IMG/VR virus record: IMGVR_UViG_3300042330_000875
Location: 1 to 64,000 of that record
Reading direction: 5' to 3' (one strand)
Length of the DNA: 64,000 bases
Source: a virus
Shown: positions 50,858-57,783 of the stretch, piece by piece
How positions within the stretch are numbered: position 1 is the stretch's first letter
Layout of the letters: the number at the start of each line of letters is the position of its first letter
The notes under the pieces: model-generated
What the model was told of the DNA's origin: nothing
What the model saw: the letters and a program-made list of their open reading frames with translations, nothing else
Database searches by the model: none
Translations under genes and position numbers: made by a program

Positions 50858-51028
50858 TTAAAGTTTAAAATATTCTGATTTAAATTCATAAGAATTAATT
50901 TGTTTCATACGAGCAAAAATTCTTGCTAAACTTTTTATAGAATATTCTTTTTGACAAACACCAGCAAACATCCAAGAAGAATTTTCTGGTTTTATGTAAA
51001 CTTCATAACAATAAGAATTTTTATTCAT
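50858..51028 (-). CDS. 56-residue hypothetical protein
   Basis: ATG at the complement of 51026-51028; product MNKNSYCYEVYIKPENSSWM, then FAGVCQKEYSIKSLARIFAR and so on to YFKL. The composition is that of a real soluble protein. It is 61 bp downstream of clpP on the same strand. No family is recognised. Confidence 0.55.
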   Translation of the reverse strand: MNKNSYCYEVYIKPENSSWMFAGVCQKEYSIKSLARIFARMKQINSYEFKSEYFKL

Positions 51029-51089
51029 AGTTTATTTATTTTGAATTTTATAAGAAGAGAATTAATTCTCTTCTTATTAAAAATTGCTA

Positions 51090-51698
51090 TTATCGAAGAG
51101 CGGGTGTAATTTGGTCAATTAAACCAATTTCAAGTGCCTGTTCTGGCGTCATCCAATAATCATGGCGCATTGTTTCTTTAAAATAATTATAATCTTTGCC
51201 TTTAAATCCACAATGTTTAACATATTTTTGTGTAAGAAGATCGTTTAAACGTCGCATTTCTTCAAGATTAATTTCCATATCATTTAATTTGCCGCCGCCC
51301 CCGCCATGTTGTGCAATTTGATGAATCATTATAGTTGAATTGGGAAGTGCGTATCTGTGATTTGGCTCCCCGGACATAAGCAGGAACGATCCCATGCTGG
51401 CACACAAAGATACGCCATAGGTATAAATTGGGCTTTTGCTGGCTAAAATACAGTCGTATAATCCCAGGCCCGCCAGAACTGAGCCGCCTTGAGAATTAAT
51501 ATAAAAATGAATAGGTTTTGTATCATTTTCATAGTTTAAATAAAAAATTTGTGCAATCAAAGATGATACAGCCTGATCTGTTACTTGTCCATTTAAAAAA
51601 ATAGTGCGATTACGTAATAACATTGAAAAAATATCCATAGCTCGCTCTCCGCGAGAATCGCTTTCAATTACCATAGGTACTAAACTATTCACATTCAT
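51090..51698 (-). CDS. clpP: ClpP-like serine protease
   Basis: The 202-residue protein has the ClpP triad: Ser101 in LCASMGSFLL, His126 in TIMIHQIAQ and Asp180 in MRHDYWMTP, and the usual INSQGGSV oxyanion strand. It would form a barrel protease needing an AAA+ unfoldase, host ClpX/A or perhaps the phage protein at 41233. The stretch 51340-51500 is close to half G+C, far above the genome, suggesting acquired or conserved host-like sequence. Confidence 0.9.
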   Translation of the reverse strand: MNVNSLVPMVIESDSRGERAMDIFSMLLRNRTIFLNGQVTDQAVSSLIAQIFYLNYENDTKPIHFYINSQGGSVLAGLGLYDCILASKSPIYTYGVSLCASMGSFLLMSGEPNHRYALPNSTIMIHQIAQHGGGGGKLNDMEINLEEMRRLNDLLTQKYVKHCGFKGKDYNYFKETMRHDYWMTPEQALEIGLIDQITPALR

Positions 51699-51712
51699 TT
51701 ATTTTGTTTCTC

Positions 51713-52006
51713 CTAAATATAAATTTTACTTTGTAATAATAACATAACTTCATCGGTTGAATCTTCCAACCAGATATAAACTTTTTCATTCCATCGTTGA
51801 CAATGAAACTTTCCTTTACATTTATTGTCTAAATGTTTTTTAATTAAATTATCTAAAATATATTCTGATTGATAATCTCCTTGATAATCTATACTAATAA
51901 AATAATAATTATTTTTTACATTATCATTAAATGCTTGAAATTTGGTTTCTTCAAATGCTTGAATAGGTAATTCAATTTTTCTCAATCTATTTGCAGATTT
52001 AATCAT
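51713..52006 (-). CDS. Hypothetical protein with DEVMLLLQSK element
   Basis: A 97-residue protein whose end, WLEDSTDEVMLLLQSKIYI, is a form of the shared tail. It overlaps the Nudix gene upstream by 8 bp and has an aromatic-rich body (KNNYYFISIDYQGDYQSEY). Function is unknown. Confidence 0.62.
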   Translation of the reverse strand: MIKSANRLRKIELPIQAFEETKFQAFNDNVKNNYYFISIDYQGDYQSEYILDNLIKKHLDNKCKGKFHCQRWNEKVYIWLEDSTDEVMLLLQSKIYI

Positions 52007-52568
52007 CTAAACTCCCATTAAAAATTTTCATAATTCCAATGCTTGCAGTTGGCGCATTAAAAGTTTTACCAATCATACCAATTACATCATTTACATTGAA
52101 AATGCAAATTTCAATATCTTCATTTTCTTCAACCAAACCTTTGAATTTTGCGGTAGGCAATTGATTAATTTCAGCAACCAACAAATGTACCTTTTCAGAA
52201 CATGCTCCTGCGCTTGGATAATAATAACCCAAGTTATGCATTTTTACAACATGTTCTTTTTTAATGTCAACTTCTTCGTCAAGTTCATTATATGCAGTTT
52301 GTAAAACATCATCGTTTTCAACAACGCCAGCAGGTGCATCAAGAACAAGCCCGTTGCCATGCGAAAATTCAATTGGCACACGCATTTGTTTAACCAAAAC
52401 GATTTGATTTGTTTCTTTATGCCAAGGCACAATAACAACTGCATCTTTACGCACGATAACTTCTCGTGTATATTGTAAAGTTGTTTTATTATCCAATGAT
52501 TGATGCTTTACATCGACTTTGAAAATTTTAAGAAAACCATTGTAAATTTTTTCTGCATTGATTTCCAT
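51999..52568 (-). CDS. Nudix hydrolase (ADP-ribose pyrophosphatase-like)
   Basis: The 189-residue protein contains a Nudix-type box, LDAPAGVVENDDVLQTAYNE followed by LDEEVDI. The APAG lead and downstream YYYPSAGACSEKVHLLVAE are typical of ADP-ribose/NADH pyrophosphatases. The REUXEE core reads NELDEEV, so the first Arg is replaced. Together with nadE it points to NAD(P) turnover in infection. It has its own promoter. Confidence 0.8.
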   Translation of the reverse strand: MEINAEKIYNGFLKIFKVDVKHQSLDNKTTLQYTREVIVRKDAVVIVPWHKETNQIVLVKQMRVPIEFSHGNGLVLDAPAGVVENDDVLQTAYNELDEEVDIKKEHVVKMHNLGYYYPSAGACSEKVHLLVAEINQLPTAKFKGLVEENEDIEICIFNVNDVIGMIGKTFNAPTASIGIMKIFNGSLDD

Positions 52569-52591
52569 GATTTTCTCCTTGTTAGATTTTG

Positions 52592-52620
52592 AGAATATCT
52601 TATGAATGATTTTTTGTCAA
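52592..52620 (-). promoter_or_regulatory. Sigma70-type promoter of the Nudix operon
   Basis: TTGACA, 17 bp, TATTCT on the minus strand, then AAGGAG before ATG 52568. It directly follows the terminator at 52624-52651. Confidence 0.85.
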
Positions 52621-52623
52621 TAG

Positions 52624-52651
52624 AAAAAGGCGGGAAATTTCCCGCCTTTTT
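52624..52651 (-). terminator. Rho-independent terminator (GGCGGG type)
   Basis: AAAAAGGCGGGAAA and its complement, touching the stop codon of the family gene at 52651. It has the same core as the terminator at 50665. Confidence 0.88.
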
Positions 52652-52959
52652 TATCCCCAACGTTCAATCATTTCTTTCTTAAAAGTTTCATCTTGATTAG
52701 GATGGTCTTTTAACCAATCTTGAATATTTTCATAAAGTTTATCATTTAACCTAAAAGAATAACTTCCATCAGGCCAAATTCTTGCAGGTCCAGTTAATCG
52801 ATGAAATTGCCAACCTTTTTTGCACCAAAGCTTTTCGCCTGTTTCTAAATTTTCATAAGCAGGAATTTCTTCATCTGGTGAAGAAATATCCAGCCAAGGA
52901 ATGTCATCTTCATTATCAGTTGTGTATTTTTTACCATCAACGTAATAAATATAATTCAT
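52651..52959 (-). CDS. HRLTGPA-family small protein (type A), copy 10
   Basis: A 102-residue copy: YYVDGKKYTTDN, WCKKGWQFHRLTGPARIWPDG, ending KKEMIERWG rather than EMLLKY. Its 3' and 5' ends are nearly identical in DNA to the next copy (53003), whereas the middle differs, so it is a recent duplicate that has diverged or recombined in the centre. Confidence 0.82.
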   Translation of the reverse strand: MNYIYYVDGKKYTTDNEDDIPWLDISSPDEEIPAYENLETGEKLWCKKGWQFHRLTGPARIWPDGSYSFRLNDKLYENIQDWLKDHPNQDETFKKEMIERWG

Positions 52960-53002
52960 AATTCATTCTCCTTTGTTCGGTTGCGTCATTCCCGCCTTTT
53001 GT

Positions 53003-53311
53003 TTATCCCCAACGTTCAATCATTTCTTTCTTAAAAGTTTCATCTTGATTAGGATGGTCTTTTAACCAATCATGGATGTTTTGGTATTTTTTATCATTTA
53101 AATAAAAATCATAACTTCCATCGGGCCAAATAATAGCTGGTCCAGTTAATCGATGCCAAATTCTACCTTTTTCAGTCCAAATTTTTTCACCTGATTCTAA
53201 ATCTTCATAAGCAGGTGTATTTTCGTCTGGTGATGAAATTTTATCAAACGGAATTTTATAACCTTCTTTTGTTTTGTATTTTTTACCATCAACGTAATAA
53301 ATATAATTCAT
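53003..53311 (-). CDS. HRLTGPA-family small protein (type A), copy 11
   Basis: A 102-residue copy: YYVDGKKYKTKEG, WTEKGRIWHRLTGPAIIWPDG (the usual WC is WT), ending KKEMIERWG. It is expressed from the promoter at 53360-53388 with a hairpin leader. The 43 bp separating it from copy 10 carry half of a GGCGGG terminator fused to half of that leader. Confidence 0.82.
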   Translation of the reverse strand: MNYIYYVDGKKYKTKEGYKIPFDKISSPDENTPAYEDLESGEKIWTEKGRIWHRLTGPAIIWPDGSYDFYLNDKKYQNIHDWLKDHPNQDETFKKEMIERWG

Positions 53312-53359
53312 AATTCATTCTCCTTTGTTCGGTTGCGACGTTTCCGTCTTGATAAATTG

Positions 53360-53388
53360 ATAATAGAAAATTTTTCGTTTTCTGTCAA
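53360..53388 (-). promoter_or_regulatory. Sigma70-type promoter with GACG-GAAA-CGTC leader hairpin (gene at 53003)
   Basis: TTGACA, 17 bp, TATTAT on the minus strand, then ATCAAGACGGAAACGTC and AAAGGAG. The -10 box and hairpin are the same as at 50606, including the preceding ATTTTC bases. Confidence 0.88.
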
Positions 53389-53406
53389 GTGATTTTTTAA
53401 ATTTAA

Positions 53407-53487
53407 TTTTTGTTAAGTTGTAGTTGTAGAAACTCATTCAAAAAACCTATATTTTCTGCGGCTCTTCGTGAATAGAAAATTTATTGA
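53407..53487. repeat. Repeat R1, copy 3
   Basis: Matches copies 1 and 2, with AAGTTGTAGTTGTAGAAACT and TTTTCTGCGGCTCTTCGTG / AATAGAAAATTTATTGA. It closes the third cassette at its minus-strand 3' end. Confidence 0.8.
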
Positions 53488-53519
53488 TATAATCAAATTA
53501 TAGGTATTGGATACGTATT

Positions 53520-53891
53520 TTAGTTATTAATTTCTGATATTTCAAAATAGTTTTTATTTTTTAAATTAAAATAATCTTTATAAACTCCCTTAACTATTTC
53601 ATAAATTAATTTTGTTAATCGATAGGTTTCTTTATTAGAGATAAATTTATCATTTACAATTAATAAATGTTCGTTCTTTTGAAAAACATGTTCGATTGCA
53701 ATAGTTAATTTTAAATTTTTATCGATAAATTTATTATTAGATAAATCAACTAAGTAAACAGTAAAATCTTTAATATAAATTGATGATATTATTTTTTTAT
53801 TATTTTGCATACAATTTTGATTTATTTCAGCAATTAATTTTTTAATTTTAGAAAAATAATATTTTATTAATAATCGATAAATTATGACCAT
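53520..53891 (-). CDS. Hypothetical protein in the third cassette
   Basis: A 123-residue Lys/Ile/Asn-rich protein (MVIIYRLLIKYYFSKIKKLI start; EHLLIVNDKFISNKETYRL). Its ATG overlaps the stop of the type A family gene at 53882 (TGGTCATAA). It is not a family member and replaces the second type A gene found in the first cassette. Function is unknown. Confidence 0.6.
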   Translation of the reverse strand: MVIIYRLLIKYYFSKIKKLIAEINQNCMQNNKKIISSIYIKDFTVYLVDLSNNKFIDKNLKLTIAIEHVFQKNEHLLIVNDKFISNKETYRLTKLIYEIVKGVYKDYFNLKNKNYFEISEINN

Positions 53892-54190
53892 TTTAGTAAC
53901 ATTTCAATTTGAAAGGTATTATCTTGATTTGGATGAAATGATAACCAATATTTAATATCATTATAATAACAAACGGAGTTTAAATAAAAATATTTTTTAC
54001 CATCAGGAAAAATTTCTGCGGGTCCAGTTAATCGATGATAAGCTCTTAATTTTTTACACCAAATTTTTTCACCTGTTAAAGTATCTTCATACGCAGGTAT
54101 TTGTTCATTTGGTGAAGAAATATAATCCCAAGGTACTTTTTTCTTTTTTGATTTTATAATTTTTTTACCATCAATATAATAAATTTCCAT
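53882..54190 (-). CDS. HRLTGPA-family small protein (type A), copy 12
   Basis: A 102-residue copy: YYIDGKKIIKSK, WCKKLRAYHRLTGPAEIFPDG, YYNDIKYWLSFHPNQ, ending EMLLKWS. The HDWLKDHP segment is altered to KYWLSFHP. R2 precedes its start. Confidence 0.8.
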   Translation of the reverse strand: MEIYYIDGKKIIKSKKKKVPWDYISSPNEQIPAYEDTLTGEKIWCKKLRAYHRLTGPAEIFPDGKKYFYLNSVCYYNDIKYWLSFHPNQDNTFQIEMLLKWS

Positions 54191-54196
54191 TTATCA

Positions 54197-54307
54197 TTCT
54201 TTCAAATAGCGGTTTAATCGCGTTTAGAGGCACATTGCAGAGGTTTTAGATTGATTTAGGTAATTTGGATAACCAATTAAGACAATAGGCTTTAAATCGC
54301 TTTAAAA
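54197..54307 (-). repeat. Repeat R2, copy 3
   Basis: Outer arms GCGGTTTAA (54209-54217) and TTTAAATCGC (54291-54300) pair as in copies 1 and 2. The inner arm is less complementary here. TTTAGAGGCACATT and CAGAGGTTTTAGATTGATTT in the loop are almost the same as in copy 1. Confidence 0.68.
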
Positions 54308-54640
54308 CTAATTTTGTAAAAACCATAAAATTCTATCGGCTTCATTCATACCTAATGTATCAAAATAAAGATCGGGATTTGGATGATCTTTAAGCCAATC
54401 ATTTACATTTTCATATTTTTTTCCATTTAAATAAAATTCTTTAAATACATCAGAACAAATCCTGGCAGGACCAGTTAAACGATGTAAAACTTTATCTATT
54501 TGATACCAAAGTTTATATCCAGTTTCTAAGTTTTGACAAGCAGGCGTATTTTCATCTGGTGACGAAATATAATACTGAGGTATTTCTTTATAATTATAAG
54601 TTTTAAATTTTTCACCATCTATATAATAAATATATTTCAT
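54308..54640 (-). CDS. HRLTGPA-family small protein (type B), copy 13
   Basis: A 110-residue copy: YYIDGEKFKTYN, LWYQIDKVLHRLTGPARICS, ending EADRILWFLQN. The usual WC is WY. It heads the third cassette and overlaps the gene at 54637 by 4 bp. Confidence 0.8.
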   Translation of the reverse strand: MKYIYYIDGEKFKTYNYKEIPQYYISSPDENTPACQNLETGYKLWYQIDKVLHRLTGPARICSDVFKEFYLNGKKYENVNDWLKDHPNPDLYFDTLGMNEADRILWFLQN

Positions 54641-54843
54641 TTTATTTTTCCATTATAAATTAAATTTACCATTTCAATTAATGAATACTTAGTAACTTTA
54701 GTATCAGTTAAAAATATACCAATATCGTTAATAGTTATACTAGATGTTTTTAATAAAATATAATTTTCATTATTACTGTATAACATACGGCAAGTTCCAA
54801 TTAATTCTATTAGTAATTTTGTTTGTAATTTTATTTTATTCAT
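54637..54843 (-). CDS. Hypothetical protein
   Basis: A 68-residue protein from ATG 54843 (MNKIKLQTKLLIELIGTCRM), overlapping the stop of the gene at 54836. No domain is recognised. Operon position and coupled start support it being real. Confidence 0.5.
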   Translation of the reverse strand: MNKIKLQTKLLIELIGTCRMLYSNNENYILLKTSSITINDIGIFLTDTKVTKYSLIEMVNLIYNGKIK

Positions 54844-55021
54844 CAATTAAATCATTTATTGTTTTTACAAAAGATTCGTATTTTTGTTTTGAAACAATCA
54901 AGCCAAAAAAATTATTATATTTTTTTCTTATTTCTATTTGTAATTCAAATCTTAATTGATCACCAATTGTATCATAAAAATTATCATATAATATTTTATT
55001 GGGTAAAAATTTTTCATACAT
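54836..55021 (-). CDS. Hypothetical protein
   Basis: A 61-residue protein (MYEKFLPNKILYDNFYDTIG; FVKTINDLIDE end) that begins the minus-strand run. AAGGAAAATTT lies before the ATG. It is divergent from the gp32 gene. Function is unknown. Confidence 0.5.
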   Translation of the reverse strand: MYEKFLPNKILYDNFYDTIGDQLRFELQIEIRKKYNNFFGLIVSKQKYESFVKTINDLIDE

Positions 55022-55079
55022 TTTTATAAAATTTTCCTTTATTTTTAATTTTAATTTTGAAAAAAGAGAACAAAAGCGG

Positions 55080-55195
55080 TATAAATATATTTGTAAGCGC
55101 GAAAGTTCTTACAATGTACAAATTAGCAAAGTTTAATAGAACAAATTTTACAAGCAAAGTACAAATAACTTACAAATTATAGGACAAATAAAAAA
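55080..55195 (+). promoter_or_regulatory. T4-type late promoter and probable autoregulatory leader of gp32
   Basis: TATAAATA at 55080-55087 is exactly the T4 late -10 box. The 108 nt that follow contain a TTGTAAGCGCGAAAGTTCTT segment able to fold, then at least five ACAAAT units spaced through AT-rich unstructured sequence up to the ATG. T4 gp32 represses its own mRNA by binding an unstructured AT-rich operator; the repeated ACAAAT units are a good candidate for the same control. Confidence 0.6.
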
Positions 55196-56173
55196 ATGAC
55201 ATTCGATCTAAACAAAATCCGTGAAGCTTTAAATCAATCAAAACCCGCTTACGAAAATCAATCAACAGGCGATAATGCATCTTATCCTTTTTGGAATGCA
55301 AAAGAAAAAGAAACTGTATTTCTTCGTTTCTTACCTGATGGGGATACAAATAATCCTTTTTTCTGGCGTCATCGTCAAGTAATTAAATTACCTTTTGCTG
55401 GCGTAGTTGGTGAAAGTGATCAACCAGTAGAAGTACAAGTTCCTTGTATTAAAATGTGGGATGATAAAGCAGTTTGCCCAATCACACAAAAAATGAACGT
55501 TCTTTGGAAAGGTTCAGAAAGTGACCAAGCAATTGCTAGAATTTACAAACGTCATCACACTTACATTTATCAAGGTTTCGTGATTCAATCACCAATTGAA
55601 GAAGAAACTGTTCCTGAAAATCCAATTCGTCGTTTTGTAATTAATAAAACAATTCATGATATTATTGAAAAATCACTTCATGATACTGATCTGGAATATG
55701 TTCCAATTGATTATGAAAATGGTCTTGAATTTAAAATTTCAAAAGAAAAATCTCCTGGTCAACAATTTGCAAAATACATTTGTTCTTGGCGTCAAAAAAC
55801 AACTCCATTAACTGATGAACAATTAGTTGCAATTGAAACTTTTGGTTTATTCAATCTTGGAGAATTTCTTGGTCGTCGTCCAGATGCAGATGAATTAGCT
55901 GTTCAAGAAGCAATGTTAATGGATTCTCGTGCTGGTAAACAATTCGACAAAGCAAGTTATGGTCATCTTTATCGTGCTTATCCAACTCGTTCTGGTGGTT
56001 TTGTTCCACAAACACAAGCCACAACTAATACTCCTGTTTTTAATGGTTATACACCAAATCAAGCAGCAAGTCAAGTGCCAGTTCAAGAAGCACAAGAAAC
56101 TGCATCACAAAGTTCAGCAAGTGCATTGCTTCAACGTTTGAAAGCAAATCAAGCTGCACAAGCTGGCGGCTAA
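55196..56173 (+). CDS. Single-stranded DNA-binding protein, gp32-like
   Basis: The 325-residue protein has a basic N-terminus (MTFDLNKIREALNQSKPAYE), a core with VQVPCIKMWDDKAVCPITQ followed by IYKRHHTYIYQGFV as in T4 gp32, and a low-complexity Gln/Ala/Ser C-terminus that would contact partner proteins. Only two cysteines are in the zinc region, so zinc binding is uncertain. It coats ssDNA in replication and recombination; uvsX follows. Confidence 0.85.
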   Translation: MTFDLNKIREALNQSKPAYENQSTGDNASYPFWNAKEKETVFLRFLPDGDTNNPFFWRHRQVIKLPFAGVVGESDQPVEVQVPCIKMWDDKAVCPITQKMNVLWKGSESDQAIARIYKRHHTYIYQGFVIQSPIEEETVPENPIRRFVINKTIHDIIEKSLHDTDLEYVPIDYENGLEFKISKEKSPGQQFAKYICSWRQKTTPLTDEQLVAIETFGLFNLGEFLGRRPDADELAVQEAMLMDSRAGKQFDKASYGHLYRAYPTRSGGFVPQTQATTNTPVFNGYTPNQAASQVPVQEAQETASQSSASALLQRLKANQAAQAGG

Positions 56174-56201
56174 AAATTGGGGAATTTAATTCCCCAATTT
56201 T
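56173..56201 (+). terminator. Rho-independent terminator after gp32
   Basis: AAAATTGGGGAATT and its complement, touching the gp32 stop codon, with a short T-rich tail. It probably reduces read-through into uvsX. Confidence 0.78.
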
Positions 56202-56230
56202 ATCTTTTAATTTTAATTAAGGAAAATGTG

Positions 56231-57745
56231 ATGAAACCTTTTGATCCAAGTAAGCTTATAAAAGCTGTTAATAAATCTGTACCCAATGTTAGCATTGGTT
56301 TTAATGATCCTCAAATTTGGCTTAGTACAGGCTGTTATCTTTTAAATTATCTGATATCAGGTGATTATAAAAAAGGTATTCCTTTAGAGGGCAAAATTAC
56401 CTGTGTAGGTGGTGAAAGTGGTTGTTTACCTTCAACTGCCGAAGTTATTTTAAGATCGAATTTTACCAATAATGAAAATTTAGATTATAAAACAATAACA
56501 GTTGGTGAATTAAAAAATATTTATTTTGAAAATAAAAGTAAACAATTGCCTACATTTATTGAAACTCCTGATGGTTCACAAACAATTGTCAATTGGTTTA
56601 ACAAAGGTCAATTACCTTGTGTTAAAGTAATTACTGAAAGTGGTAAAATAACAATTTGTGCAACCAATCATATGTTAGAAACTGCAAAGGGTTGGGTATT
56701 AGCTGAAAATTCTTTAAATGAAAATGTTATTATTCTTAATAACAATCAATCATTTGAAGATAAAGTTGTAGAAGTAATTCCTTACGATACAATTGAATGT
56801 TTTGATTTTGAAATCAATCATCAAAATCATCGTTATTGGGGTGATGGATTTAGTTCACATAATAGTGGCAAATCTTATATTGTTTCGGGCAACTTAGTAA
56901 AAGACGCACAAGAAAAAGGTATTTTCGTAGTTATGTTTGATACTGAAAATGCTTTAGATGAAGAATGGTTGCATAATTTGGGCGTTGATACTGATCCTAG
57001 TAAATTAATGCGAATTAATGTTGCTATGATTGATGATGTTGCCAAAACTACTACTAAAATTTTAGATGAATATAAAGAAACATTTGATGGTGTTCCTTAT
57101 AATGAACAAGCTCCTATTCTTTTTATTATTGACAGTTTAGGAATGCTTATTACACCAAACAATGAACGGCAATTCGAAGAAGGTGACATGAAAGGCGATA
57201 TGGGCATTAAAGCAAAACAATTAACTGCTTTAATGCGTGGTATAAGTGCAAAAATTGCAAATAAAAGAATTGGTATGATTTGTACCAATCACGTTTACGC
57301 TGCACATGATCAATATTCACCTGATACATTAGCTGGCGGTAAAATGGTTGAGTATGCTACTAGCATTATTATCCAAATGAATAAACTTTTATTAAAAGAA
57401 GATGAATTTGGTAATAAATTAACTGATGGCGCGGTAGCTGGTATTCGTAGTAGTGTTGTAGTTAGAAAAACACGTTATAACAAACCATTTGAAAAAATGA
57501 AAATTGAAATTCCATATGAACAAGGCATGAATCCTTATTCTGGATTATTTGATTTCTTATTTAGTAGAAATATTTTAGTTAAAGAAGGTAATCGATATTC
57601 TTATACTTCACCAGTAACAGGTGAAATTTTAAAAGATTTTCGTAAGAATTTCAAATATGAATGGTTAGATCAAATTATGGAAGAATGGTCTCATTGGACA
57701 AAACATGTTGAACAAGTAGCACCAGTTGAAATAGTAGAAGATTAA
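56231..57745 (+). CDS. uvsX: UvsX/RecA-type recombinase containing a mini-intein
   Basis: The start at 56231 (MKPFDPSKLIKAVNKSV, AAGGA upstream) is preferred to an upstream in-frame codon that lies in the terminator. The precursor is 504 residues. Removing the 147-residue intein gives 357 residues with Walker A GGESG-SGKS, VVMFDTENALDEEWL and ILFIIDSLGM (Walker B). It pairs and exchanges DNA strands during recombination-dependent replication. Because the intein splits the ATP-binding loop, the protein can work only after splicing. Confidence 0.92.
   Translation: MKPFDPSKLIKAVNKSVPNVSIGFNDPQIWLSTGCYLLNYLISGDYKKGIPLEGKITCVGGESGCLPSTAEVILRSNFTNNENLDYKTITVGELKNIYFENKSKQLPTFIETPDGSQTIVNWFNKGQLPCVKVITESGKITICATNHMLETAKGWVLAENSLNENVIILNNNQSFEDKVVEVIPYDTIECFDFEINHQNHRYWGDGFSSHNSGKSYIVSGNLVKDAQEKGIFVVMFDTENALDEEWLHNLGVDTDPSKLMRINVAMIDDVAKTTTKILDEYKETFDGVPYNEQAPILFIIDSLGMLITPNNERQFEEGDMKGDMGIKAKQLTALMRGISAKIANKRIGMICTNHVYAAHDQYSPDTLAGGKMVEYATSIIIQMNKLLLKEDEFGNKLTDGAVAGIRSSVVVRKTRYNKPFEKMKIEIPYEQGMNPYSGLFDFLFSRNILVKEGNRYSYTSPVTGEILKDFRKNFKYEWLDQIMEEWSHWTKHVEQVAPVEIVED
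56423..56863 (+). other. Mini-intein in UvsX (no homing endonuclease)
   Basis: 147 residues from Cys1 (CLPSTAEVIL) to the terminal His-Asn, followed by Ser as +1 extein residue. Block B is TNHMLETAKGW (T-x-x-H type), and blocks F/G are YDTIECFDFEINHQNHRYWG then GFSSHN. There is no LAGLIDADG or HNH region, and the length is that of a minimal splicing domain. Insertion is between Gly and Ser of the Walker A motif. Confidence 0.9.
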
Positions 57746-57755
57746 TCTTCTACTA
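57732..57755 (+). terminator. Rho-independent terminator after uvsX
   Basis: TAGTAGAAGATT and its complement overlap the uvsX stop, followed by TTTTT. Confidence 0.82.
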
Positions 57756-57783
57756 TTTTTCTTATAAAGAACTAAGGAAAAAT

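Noticed and set aside
13258-54307. R1/R2 as a CRISPR array
   Set aside because: Copies are tens of kilobases apart with no regularly spaced spacers and no cas genes.
55929-56141. Second plus-strand frame inside gp32
   Set aside because: Out-of-frame shadow of the Gln/Ala-rich C-terminus.
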